This document shows, one piece after another, positions 37,620 to 47,200 of a stretch of 64,000 nucleotides of DNA. Origin of the DNA: Symsagittifera roscoffensis (taxonomy: Eukaryota > Xenacoelomorpha > Acoela > Convolutidae); assembly GCF_963678635.1 (NCBI RefSeq), contig NC_087068.1, positions 27,220,318 to 27,284,317 on the forward strand. Reading direction: 5' to 3'. Numbering within the stretch: position 1 is the stretch's first letter; each line of letters opens with the position of its first letter. The notes beneath the pieces are model-generated. The model worked only from the letters and a program-made list of their open reading frames with translations, was not told the origin of the DNA and searched no databases. The position numbers and the translations under genes are program-made.

Positions 37620-38240
37620 CAGGGTTTAAAGCAAATTTTACCCTTGTATAGATTTTGGGACAGGCAAATCTTCCAATTCTTGTTTTGTTTTTTGAAAATT
37701 CATATTAATGGGGACTAGTGTTTTTTCTTGAGTGCATTTTTCAATAGGGTAACAGACTAATCAGGTGAGGAGAAATGAGAGAAATGATTTGAAAATTAAA
37801 TGAAAATGGAAGTGAACAATATGAGTCATTCAATTAACTATAAAATGAAGAAGATTTGCAAATGAATTTTTGAGTGAAGTTACCAAATAATGAATTGGGA
37901 AGGTGTTTGTGTTCCTATTTAAATCCACAATTCTCCGCAAAAACCATTGTTCCAGATGACTGCTGCTATGTCTCAAGCTCTTTCCAGCTTTTATAAAATT
38001 GTAAAAAATCGCTACTTATTTCCGTTTCCAGTTACTTTTAAGAAAAAAAATAATAACCCATAACTATTGTGTCTCTACCCACAATTCTTACGGTTTTCCG
38101 GAAAATTGTAAGTTCCACATACTTCTGATTGGTTCACCTGTCGAACAGATTCTACAACGATTGGGTAAATTTTTTATTTCACACTAAATTATCGATCGTC
38201 TTTACACTTTGTACAACTATAGATTTTATTCGAATGTTAA
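37620..38240. other. no gene recognised
   Basis: AT-rich intervening sequence. Scattered short frames only. Confidence 0.4.
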
Positions 38241-38242
38241 TT

Positions 38243-38594
38243 CATCAACTGGCGAAGTTTCAACCAAATTAATCGCGGTCTTCGTCGCAATTTGAAATGG
38301 AAAGGAGCAGACAAAATGCCAAATATTGCACTAGAAAACTTACGCAAAAATATCAAATGTCATTATTTAATTTCTTACCAGAATCTAGCTTCCACACAAA
38401 GTGATGTTTCAGCATTTCTGGAAAGAATTCGTAAAGTGCAAAACTCAAAATATGAACCCGATTTGTTAAAATAATTGACTGTTTCATTGATGGTTATGAG
38501 TTTGTAAATAGTGATCATGTCAGTTTTTCCGTCAAAATTTATTTCAAAAAATTTGATAGTATTTTTTACGAAATTACAAAAAATTTTAGATGAA
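38243..38594 (+). pseudogene. unidentified coding relic, about 115 residues, one frameshift
   Basis: An open plus-strand frame (FINWRSFNQINRGLRRNLKW, then ENLRKNIKCHYLISYQNLAS and AFLERIRKVQNSKYEPDLLK) meets a stop. The next frame continues naturally as IIDCFIDGYEFVNSDHVSFS and KIYFKKFDSIFYEI to a TGA at 38594. Composition is protein-like (amphipathic, charged) rather than random, and there is no ATG in the first 17 residues, so it may be an exon or a 5'-truncated ORF. I do not recognise the family. Confidence 0.4.
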
Positions 38595-38599
38595 AAGAA

Positions 38600-38990
38600 A
38601 AAAAGTCAGTTTTTTAAGAAGTTTCGAAAACCACTTCAAATTTGTTAAGGAGATGCAAAATTTTCTACTGATTTTCACCAAGCTTCAAAAAACGTTTTGA
38701 ACAAGTTGCGAGAAATGATTTATTTTTTTTTCTACTATATGCAAAAAGTATTTCATGTTTTTTAACAAGATGTCAAAAGTGTTTCTTCCTTTTCTACAAA
38801 ATGCGAAAAGTGTTTCAACTTTTTTTAACAAGATGTTAACAAAGTTTCACAATTTTCTACAAAAAGCGAAGTGTTTCGCTTTTTCTGCAAAATTCAAAAA
38901 GTGTATCAGTTTTTTTGACACGATTTGAATCACCTTTAAGTTTCCTGACGCGATGAAAAAAAACCATCAGGTATTTTTTAAGTATATGCA
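38600..38990 (+). repeat. degenerate short repeat 'tttctacaaaatgcgaaaag'
   Basis: The motif 'ttctacaaaatgcgaaaagt' plus 'gtttc' recurs loosely about every 55-70 bp (near 38735, 38800, 38855, 38890), together with 'aacaagatgtcaaaagtg'. No coding content. Confidence 0.5.
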
Positions 38991-39203
38991 AATTTATTTT
39001 CATGTCCAAAAATTGATAAATTTTTGTGCAAAGTAGATGGGCTAAATTAAGTTGTATTCTGAATGTTTTTCAATTAACTGGAATCGTTCACCCTGAACTT
39101 TTCATCTATTCTCATAATTAAAATCAAATTGAAGAAACTATTTAATTACAAAGAACGAAATAAATATCAAACAAAAATTATTTTAAAAAAAATCAAAGGG
39201 CTA

Positions 39204-39859
39204 TCAAGCAGCCGAAGAGTTCTGAACGTTCTCTATAGAATGCAGAGCAGGACGAGGTTTTATTGCTGGTGGTTGTTGTAGAGTAGTGTTTTGAGGCGTC
39301 ATTGTTTCTGAGAAGCCCTCATCTTCATCTAGTGTGATGGGGTTTTCAGTTGATCCCATCTCCTCTTCCCAAGGAAAGAGGAAGTCGTCGACTGGCTGAG
39401 CGACATATCCAGAGTCAGTAATCTCGGGGTACTCCATTCCAACATGCTCAGACACTTCCTGCATCATTTGCATTGATCCAAGTTAAATATCTGGTATGGG
39501 TACTAGCATCATATGATGCTCGTTGATATCCCTTCGCATCAGTTTCACCACGTGCCAGACTTGGATTGGGATGTCCATTCGGGCCAGAAATACTTCAGAG
39601 AATGTTTCTCGCATTTGTATTTGTACTAGATCAGGCGAAAATTTTACAGAGTACAAGGTTGCTGTTTTGCACTGAGAAGATCATTTTGAGTAAAAAGTTG
39701 AGTAAAAGATACAGAGTAAAAACAAGAATGATTTACTAGCATCATATGATGCTCGTTGAAATCCCTTCGCATCAGTTTCACCACGTGCCAGACTTGGATT
39801 GGGATGTCCATTCGGGCCAAAAATACTGTAAAGTCACTCAAGTGTTTTTTGATAGACAT
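39204..39859 (-). CDS. hypothetical acidic/Pro-rich gene with duplicated segment
   Basis: Minus strand. One frame from 39859 reads MSIKKHLSDFTVFLARMDIP. A second frame further on reads QMRETFSEVFLARMDIPIQV, both sharing the segment ARMDIPIQVWHVVKLMRRD. After a stop near 39488 an open tail follows: MQMMQEVSEHVGMEYPEITD, then acidic and proline-rich sequence (FPWEEEMGSTENPITLDEDE) to a stop at 39204. The shared segment is a 94-bp DNA duplication (see the repeat entry). No known domain. It may be part of a retroelement accessory ORF or a broken host exon pair. Confidence 0.35.
39501..39594. repeat. 94-bp direct repeat, copy 1
   Basis: From 'tactagcatcatatgatgct' to 'ttcgggccagaaatact'. Copy 2 is at 39734-39827 and differs at two or three positions. 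The spacing of 139 bp between copies and their near identity indicate a recent local duplication. Confidence 0.9.
39734..39827. repeat. 94-bp direct repeat, copy 2
   Basis: Second copy of 39501-39594, same orientation, carrying the same minus-strand coding segment. Confidence 0.9.
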
Positions 39860-40195
39860 GTTCCAAAAATGCTAGAAAAGACACAAACACTTTTCAATAA
39901 AGCTCACTTCTGACTGGTTAATTTAAAATAGGGTTGGTTAATTTTGAAGAAACAGCAAATAAATTATATTTATTCTGATTTTCTTTTACGCTTACATTGT
40001 ATAAAAACTTTAAAAAAACATTAATTTTTTGCTCAAAAATTTGAAGTAAGTATGAATTTCCAAAAACAAATTCAACTAATTTAACAGCTTACACTAATTC
40101 AACTTTTTTTCAGTTAGGTTTCAGCATAGTTTCAAACAGTATAAACAAAAATTCAAATGGTTAGAACACTAGTAAAATCATATCTTAACACTTAG
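39860..40195. other. AT-rich spacer
   Basis: Nothing recognisable between the duplicated segment and the next LTR-like block. Confidence 0.4.
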
Positions 40196-40425
40196 GCTCT
40201 TATACATTGATGTAGAGGATCTTAAAACATGGAAATTTCGGGCGCCAAAAAGTTTTGGAAATTTACCATCTCAAACCTCGTAGCTTAATACATGGCAAAA
40301 CCCATAACCTATCTTAATACATAGGAAATGTATTCCCTATCTTACTACATAGCTGGCGGTACCAAAAATCTGTAGCCTATCTTAATACATTGAGGACCGC
40401 CACCACACCCCCTCCCCCCTCACAC
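40196..40425 (+). repeat. LTR-like block R2
   Basis: Contains 'ttaccatctcaaacctcgta' and three 'cctatcttaatacat'-type motifs, ending in 'cacaccccctcccccctcac'. Diverged relative of blocks at 36.5-37.07 kb (same orientation) and 56586-57172 and 63414-64000 (opposite orientation). On the minus strand the C-rich tract reads as a polypurine tract directly before the block, as at the 3' end of an LTR element. Confidence 0.6.
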
Positions 40426-40690
40426 AAATTCTACTGAGGATTGAGCCACGCAATGATCAAGCTCGGTTGTTTCATCGCTCAACTCGTCTTGGTTGCGATC
40501 GAGGTTAGCACCAAGGTCGCTGACTTGCCGTTCCAGAACTCGTAGACAACTTCTTTGAGCTCGCTCAAGCTTCTCCATAGCTGATGGAGATTGACTTTCT
40601 ACAGAAGGCTCAGCCAGTGTGCTTAGTTTCCTTAGGTTATGAGGCGGATCAGAATGAATACCTCGCGATAGCTGGAGAGCGACTGTATTG
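40420..40690 (-). CDS. 3' end of an unidentified ORF or exon, coiled-coil-like
   Basis: Open minus-strand frame of about 90 codons: VALQLSRGIHSDPPHNLRKL, then AMEKLERAQRSCLRVLERQV and NQDELSDETTELDHCVAQSS, stop at 40420. It is preceded by a plausible acceptor (ACAATACAG). Charged heptads suggest a short coiled coil. The stop abuts the purine-rich tract of block R2, so it could be the last coding part of an LTR element whose 3' LTR is R2. Family unknown. Confidence 0.4.
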
Positions 40691-41001
40691 TATGATAATT
40701 GAATTAACGACGATTTAGTAACTACAACTTATGGGTAAATTAATGGAATAAATTACGGAAAAATTATCCAGCGTGTTTAATTGAGTTCAAATGTGAACAA
40801 ATTATCTTTCATTTAAAATGTGCTTTGCTTGCTCCAACACAGGTAAAACAGAATAGTAGTCTACCTCAGAACTGATTTGTATAATGGACTCTTCAGTGAG
40901 AATCGACACGCCCCTTGTTTGTGGAGAGCTATCTTTTGGATTGAAATCAATGACCTTAATGTAGCCAATATGTGAAGAAGTTTCGTATAGCCGTAACTTC
41001 A

Positions 41002-41350
41002 GAAAAAAAAATAGAACTCATACTTCTTCGGCTTCGAATAATTTACTTAGGAACAAACCCAAACTGCAATATTATGTAGTTAGAGTTTCCAAACATTTAA
41101 AAGTGCTACGTTCCCGATACGACATAGTTAACAGCTTACTTGAGCCATTTTGCATATAATTTTGAACTTTAGCCCTAGCCCTGAAAAAAAAATAGAACTC
41201 ATCCTTCTTCGGGTTCGAATAACTTACTTAGCAACAAACCCAAACTGGAATATTATGTAGTTAGAGTTTCCAAACATTTAAAAGTGCTACGTTCCCGATA
41301 CGACATAGTCAACGGATTACTTGAGCCATTTCACATAGAATTTTGTTAAC
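41002..41350. repeat. 181-bp tandem duplication
   Basis: Two adjacent copies beginning 'gaaaaaaaaatagaactcat' at 41002 and 41183, each running through 'gtagttagagtttccaaaca' and 'acgttcccgatacgacatag' to 'cttgagccattt'. Divergence is about 10%. No coding function seen. Confidence 0.9.
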
Positions 41351-41544
41351 TTGCACGGGAAAGCTTAAATCGTGCTCCAAGAAAACTCCTAGATATCTGC
41401 TTGATCGAGGGAAAATTAAAAGCCGAAACATTTTAAGTCCACTAAAGCAAAAACAAATTAAACAAAAATTATCAAAAAGCTATAGGAATTGGTATATTTT
41501 TGACCCAAAATTCGAATCTGTTAGTGGAAGTTAGAGTTAGAGAG

Positions 41545-41640
41545 ATGACCCACAAATTTCAGTCATCCTGTGAATCAAATTATTTACCGGGAAAAGCCTG
41601 GTATCCGGTTAAAACATCCTTGCTTATCGCAATGGTAATC
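41545..41640 (-). repeat. intron repeat C, copy downstream of SMC4 exon 1
   Basis: Minus strand ATTGCGATAAGCAAGG, T-rich tract, GGTAAATAATTTGATTCACA and GATGACTG, located about 30 bp after the exon 1 donor. It aligns with the copy about 50 bp after the exon 4 donor. Confidence 0.65.
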
Positions 41641-41664
41641 AGAAAAGTATGTCGGCCAAATTAC

Positions 41665-41781
41665 CTTGTGAAAAGGACCCAACTCCACTGTCCCTCCGTA
41701 GGATTTGAAGTTTTCTAGAATAAGTTTGAGAATTATCAAACGTGGCTTAGGGTTATTTTCCTCCTCTGTGACCATTTCCAA
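41665..41781 (-). CDS. SMC4: SMC4 exon 1 in view (N-terminal strand before Walker A)
   Basis: 39 codons in phase 0 with a strong acceptor TTTTTTGCAG| and donor AAG|GTAATTT. The peptide LEMVTEEENNPKPRLIILKL, then ILENFKSYGGTVELGPFHK matches the start of the SMC4 ATPase head ('NFKSY...GPFHK'), whose next residues (KFCCIVGPNGSGKS) are the first codons of the exon at 6796-6990. The intron between them would be 34,674 bp. Earlier exons for the disordered N-terminus are not identified. A misassembly separating the exons cannot be excluded from sequence alone, but phase, orientation and residue continuity are exact. Confidence 0.92.
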
Positions 41782-42895
41782 CTGCAAAAAACTTCATTTC
41801 ACTAATTGAAGTTCTATTATATTGATTGCGAGATCTGAGGCTGATTCAGTTGTTAACCAGCTAATAATGTGAAAACATCATTGACAAAAAAAAACATTTG
41901 AATTCCAAATTGAACCATTTAACGTTTTGCAAGTGTTAACCAAATTAACGATACAGTTTGAAATACGAAAAGGATAACAAAAATCAACTCCTAGCAAGTA
42001 TGGTCGATGTAACATTCGCACGGAAGTACGTATCGACGGAAAATAAAGCTAGGTTCTAAAACGACTGGCTAGCGTCTAAACACAGCTCTACATGCGTTTC
42101 ACCGTCTCTGCCAAAGCCAGTTCTTTTGGTGGTTTTCATAACGTCGGGTCGACAAAAACGTTACTGCTTTCGGCTTCGGTCAAAACACACAAATTAACTT
42201 AACTATATGCAAGAATAGTGTGCTCATGGCTGGGTCTCAGTATCCCAGACCACGAGGTCACTCCTAAAAACAGGGCTACAACTATTTATTATATTAATAT
42301 TGTTTTTTGTAACAGTCGCCTACTTAAGTCTGTGACATTCGACAAGATTTGACAAAAAGACGGTTACGAAGGGCTAGCAGCTAAACTTCCGAATTGGCAG
42401 TTTTAGAGGATTAACGGTGTTATTCCGACGATTGAACGAATCGGGAAGGCTAGAGTATTCTGGTATTTTAAATTTTTAAAATTTCGAACGATGACGTCAT
42501 ATTTCTGAGAAACGTCAAAATCGGCCATTTTGGAAGAAGTCCAAAAAAACAGAACAACAATAGTTGCGACGGTGACTACAACGATAATCGCGACAAAAAA
42601 CAACAACGAGAATTGAACGAACAGCAGAGTTAGCAGAGACTGCTCCGAGTTGCAACGATTGTGTCGCTACAATCGTTGCAAGGCCATTCACAACAACGGT
42701 GAAGGGTGGAAACATGCCTTCCGGGGAGGAAATAAGGGTGTTAGTTCCCTGGATTCAAAAATCCGGAGTGATCTCGGGACTGGAACTTAGATCATTTTAT
42801 ACAAAGTTTTAGCTTCCCGATTATGTCCTGAATTGAATTTATTTAACATCTGAATTCACTTTCTGACGATGAGAAGCTAGGAGTTAAGGGAAAGG
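41782..42895. other. non-coding stretch upstream of SMC4 exon 1
   Basis: No exon recognised. Contains a perfect hairpin at 42650-42681 and a 'tgtaacattcg' at 42005 matching the start of the probable LTR at 42896. The SMC4 promoter or 5' exons might lie here but nothing specific supports it. Confidence 0.4.
42650..42681. repeat. perfect 13-bp inverted repeat with 6-nt loop
   Basis: TTGCAACGATTGT, loop gtcgct, ACAATCGTTGCAA. It could be a hairpin in RNA or a dimeric binding site. Context is non-coding. Confidence 0.9.
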
Positions 42896-44181
42896 TGTAA
42901 CATTCGTCTACTGTAGTCACACATGAGGCTTAAGAAAAATAGGCCCTATAACCATTGGCTCAAGAGTCAGGGACACTATCACTTGTGTTATTCTACCTCA
43001 AATCAATCGGAGCCAATTCGGTTCGCTTGTGACATGAGACTACGACCCGTTACAGCTTAAAGGCTACTACCAAAATATCCCCCCACTCTAGAAATAAGAA
43101 CGTCCCCATACTTAGGTCTCTAGATACCCAAAATACATGAACGCCGTTAAAAACCGGGTCGGAACAATCCGTTAAGTTACTTTTTATTAGACAGTGGAAC
43201 TTTGATCCATTTCAGATGGATCAACCTAAAACTCGCCTTACCTCAACATAACAATCATAAAACACACTCTAGAAATTTAAATTGAGTACTCACATTGTAG
43301 CACGCTCAAGAACTGGGAGTAATTAATTTAGTAAACAACTCGAGATTTAAATAATGTAACTAAATGAGTTTAATGTTTGTTAGTTTCAATAACAGGAACA
43401 AGTTTGAACTCTAGAGTATAGTTTCTCGCGAACCATTGGGACACTCAAGCTGTCCACCTTTCCATCGAAGGATCACTCTAGTCCAGTTTGAATGATAATC
43501 CAGTCGAGCAATAATAGTCCAATTCTCGGGAATACGCTTCCTTCTGTTTCAGATAGGACAGCTCTACTCTAGTTTTATTGTGACGGAAATTGCGAATGGC
43601 AATTTCCTACTGCTTTATCTGGCAACTTTCCCGCGATTGTTACTCGATCGTTCTGATTTCTTTTTTTCGGTTTTCAGTTATCGCGAGAAAATCGTGCATG
43701 ACAGGCTCCATTCGAATTTTTGAAAAATCGAATTTCACTCCAAAATTAAGCGTTCTTGTTTTTCTCAAGGTCAAACTTCCAAATATGACCGACTGGCACA
43801 TACTCCCCGGACTCAAGATCGATGTCCTCATCGCCTGCTGTCGTCTGCCAGTGAGTCCCAGAAAACCGAGTGTTGCTCAAGGTACAGTGCCAGTGGTCAT
43901 TTACAGAAGTTTGCAGCAGACTTAAGCTTATCTACAACCCAAAATTCACGGCCATGTAAAATTTTCACACTATCGCTAAACAGCAATCAAAATCTGCACA
44001 CACCTGCACCCTTGAGTTCTCGCTTTTCAAGCCAATTATTTAAAATTTCTTTTGTCCCATTTAATCAGGAAATTGTCATGCAGCATTTTGATTTATATAG
44101 TAAATATAACATATTAATAACAATATCTGATTCGTTAAAATTTCTTTTTCGTGAACCCGGGTTTCATCCGGATTCACACTC
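42896..44181 (-). repeat. probable 3' LTR of the Gypsy-like element
   Basis: On the minus strand a purine-rich tract (GAGAGGGAAGGGGGGC, about 44183-44198) is followed at once by TGAGTGTGAATCC, and the segment can end at CGAATGTTACA (42896), giving TG...CA ends. A TATA box (TATATAAAT) lies within it near 44092-44100. The stop of the last ORF is 30 bp upstream of the tract. The left edge is uncertain: a second 'tgtaacattcg' at 42005 would give a longer LTR. No matching 5' LTR is found next to gag. Confidence 0.45.
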
Positions 44182-44182
44182 A

Positions 44183-44198
44183 AGCCCCCCTTCCCTCT
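44183..44198 (-). promoter_or_regulatory. polypurine tract of the Gypsy-like element
   Basis: GAGAGGGAAGGGGGGC on the minus strand, directly before a TG dinucleotide. This is the expected primer site for plus-strand DNA synthesis in LTR elements. Confidence 0.55.
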
Positions 44199-44228
44199 CA
44201 AGACTCAAGATCTCTTTGAACCATCCGC

Positions 44229-47200
44229 TCATTTCGCACTCTTCGCCTTGGAGGTGCCGTCCCCTGAAGTACTGGATACGGCAAATTGTCTCAACAGTTC
44301 TTCTTCATCATCGGAGCTAATCACGATCTCCTCCCAAGCCTTCAGCTGTTCATAGGATCGCATCCATTCCCTTTGCTCCTGCAACCTCTTTGCCTGATTG
44401 GGTAGTGCCATCACCCTAGATTCCCGGTTCAAACAAAAGGAGTTGTGCTGGCTCAGGCTCACGTTCTTTGCCAAGTCCTCCTCTAGTATCGATTCCCTCG
44501 CTTTGGTATTGTCTCTAGACATTTTACCCACTCTTTTCCATCCTGTCGTGATTGCATTTTTATGGGTTAACAGGGGTCTCTTGAAAGCTTCCGGCCCAAT
44601 CTCGGCCTGGAACTGTCGATACTCCTTTTGATGCTTTCTCATGTGATCTTTCGTTGTCATGTATAACCAAGGCGTCAGTGTCGCTCGAAACCATGGAGAA
44701 TACCTCAAGCGGCTCCATACGTGTCTGACTTCCATTGGTATGGCGAACACTTTGCATGCAGTCTCAAACAACTCGAGTCTCCTGCTGTAGTCTATCGCAT
44801 ATATTGACTCAGCCGTTGGCGTCTTCGCTTCCCGATACTTCGTTATATTCTCTTCTATCCATCTCAGAGCCAGCATCGTACTCACTACTAAGAGCGTCAC
44901 CTTCTGCCGTTGATCCGGTAATCCGATCGACCGAATTTCTTCCATATCCCACACCAGACAGAGGTTTTTGTGATCTGGATACCACACCGTTTGTGCCAAA
45001 CAGTGGCATGGGCATTCTCCATGGGTGATTTCAATGCTCCTGAGGTTACGCTCCCCCGAGGCTTCCAAGAGAGGCTCAAGCTCCATCATTTTCTCATGCA
45101 TCGTGTCGTTCTCTCCCATGTTTGGAGCACCCCCCACAGGTTTCCCGATCACGTTTTGTCTCTCGTGACCGCTTGTAATCTCACTTTCCAATTTCAAGAG
45201 CTCTTCTCCCCAGATTTCACTCAAGTCATCTCTCAACTCTTTCGGTACTGTCCCTCTGATTTTCCTCAACAACTTGTGCGAGTGATGCGATACCCGAGCC
45301 AACCTCACGCACTTGGGCACTGAGAAGGCCTTGTCCACCAATACTCTCTGGCTGGATGCTTCCACCATCGCCATGTGCAGTGGGTAGTGGCTTCCGCACA
45401 AACTGGCCATCATTGACCCTATCAGGGATTTTGCGTTTAATGGCAGGCCATAAGCTTCGCTCATGGGAAACCCCATTTCCGCCTCGAGACCAACCTTCCA
45501 GCTCCGGATATGTTTTTGAGTCACCTGCAACACCCCAGGCCATGATTCCACGCTCAACGCAGTCACTAAATGGTGTTCAGACTCTAGCCTCTCCAGTGAC
45601 TGCAGACTACACATTCTCGAGAAGAATCCGAGAGTTGTCGCTATGTTCACCGTAGTTCTCGCGTAACACTCCGCCACTATTTGTACTTCACTTTTCTCCC
45701 TTTCCGTGATGTCTTCAAACCAAGTAACCAGATCTTCTTTTTGAAAGGACAGTATCCTGACACATGATCGTCCATCGCAGGTGTGCTCTCCACTCCCACA
45801 CGTAGAATCCAGACAGCTACCCGGCTCCATTTTCTTTGCTGACTCGAGATTGTTCGTCTTTTCGCCTGACTCCTTCATCTGAGGTAAGATCAGTTTGTGC
45901 ACCACACTCAACTTTGCCAAATCTTCATCTTCCGTTGGAGCTAACCTCACCCGCTCGGTGGTCTCCTCGATCAGACTCGCGTGGGGATGTGGGCACCAGG
46001 AGGGTCTTAGTAACTTCCATACCACTCCCAAGTTCGTGATCAACAAGCCATTGCCATCACCCATGTTCACTTCAACTCTCTTGTTCGAGCGCGGTATGCT
46101 CACCACCTCCGGTGTTTTCTCAAGAATCAGGCCCAGGCTCGGCCTCTCTTTCTCCACCGCGTCTATTTCCACTATTTTTTCTGTCCAAAACTTCAGCAGC
46201 TCCGCTACCTCGTGGTTCCTGTGAGCGCCTCCAGTTTCTGAGTCTAAGAAGGGGTTGTAGGCTATCCCCATCACTCCCGACACGTATTGGTATTCCCCCT
46301 TCTCACTGAGTCTCGAGTACTGCTCTCGCGAGGCCAGGTTACGGTGAGCATCATGTTCTTCTTCGAACTTCTTATTGTAAAACCTCCGCACCTCGTCCAG
46401 CTTTCTGTGGTTCTCTAGGGATAGTCTGGAACCATCTTCCTTTTCTATTCCAGTACTCTGATATACGTTTAAGATGATCGTTGAGACTCTCTTTTCCACG
46501 GTTCTTTTTCCGCTTGCTCTTTGGTAGCACGCCAAGATGGTGCTATCAGACATCATTGACATTATCCATCTCAAGAAACATGTGGCATCCTTCCTCCTAG
46601 CCAGGCTCAAGCCTGAATTATCCCTGGCCACGTGCTGCATCAGTGCTTGATACACTTCTAGCTTCTTGCTTCCCAACTTCAACCTGTCATACGAGGTCAG
46701 TGTCTCCAACTCTATTCCCACCAGACTCCAGGTGAACATCAATTGTCCTGCGGTTCTAACGAAGGGATTCGCCATCAATGGCGGTGCTGATGAGGGTGTC
46801 CTCATTGCCTCTTCAAAATGATCCTTCAATAAGTTCTGCCAGGACCTCTTCAGCTGGTTCGCCAATTCTATCTTGTTAACCTCAGCCTTTTGCTGGGTGG
46901 CCCAATTGCGTCGTTTGCGAGCTACTCCACTGTCCAACTTCTTCAAGCAGTCTTCCATTTCCTTCAATGTCTCGAGGGCCACCCACCATGGCCGGGAGGT
47001 GTTCCTAGTCTTGCTCCTCTCCAGTGGATCACTCGTCACTGTGTATACTTTCGTCATCCCTAGCATCTCAAGCGTTGCCAATATCTGTGGCGTGGCAGCT
47101 CCAGCGAAACTCAAGACTCCTGTCTGCCAGTGCGATTGGATCCGGGTCAACACCCGCAATAGGCTGTCCCCTATAATTAGGTGGACCGCGCCTTCTGGCA

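Noticed and set aside
42403-42715. Minus-strand frames rich in V, F and T upstream of SMC4 exon 1
   Set aside because: Low-complexity reading of 'acaacaacg' type sequence; does not resemble the SMC4 N-terminus and contains the hairpin.
42005-42895. Second LTR starting at the other 'tgtaacattcg'
   Set aside because: Only about 11 bp match the sequence at 42896; the following bases diverge, so a duplicated LTR is not supported.
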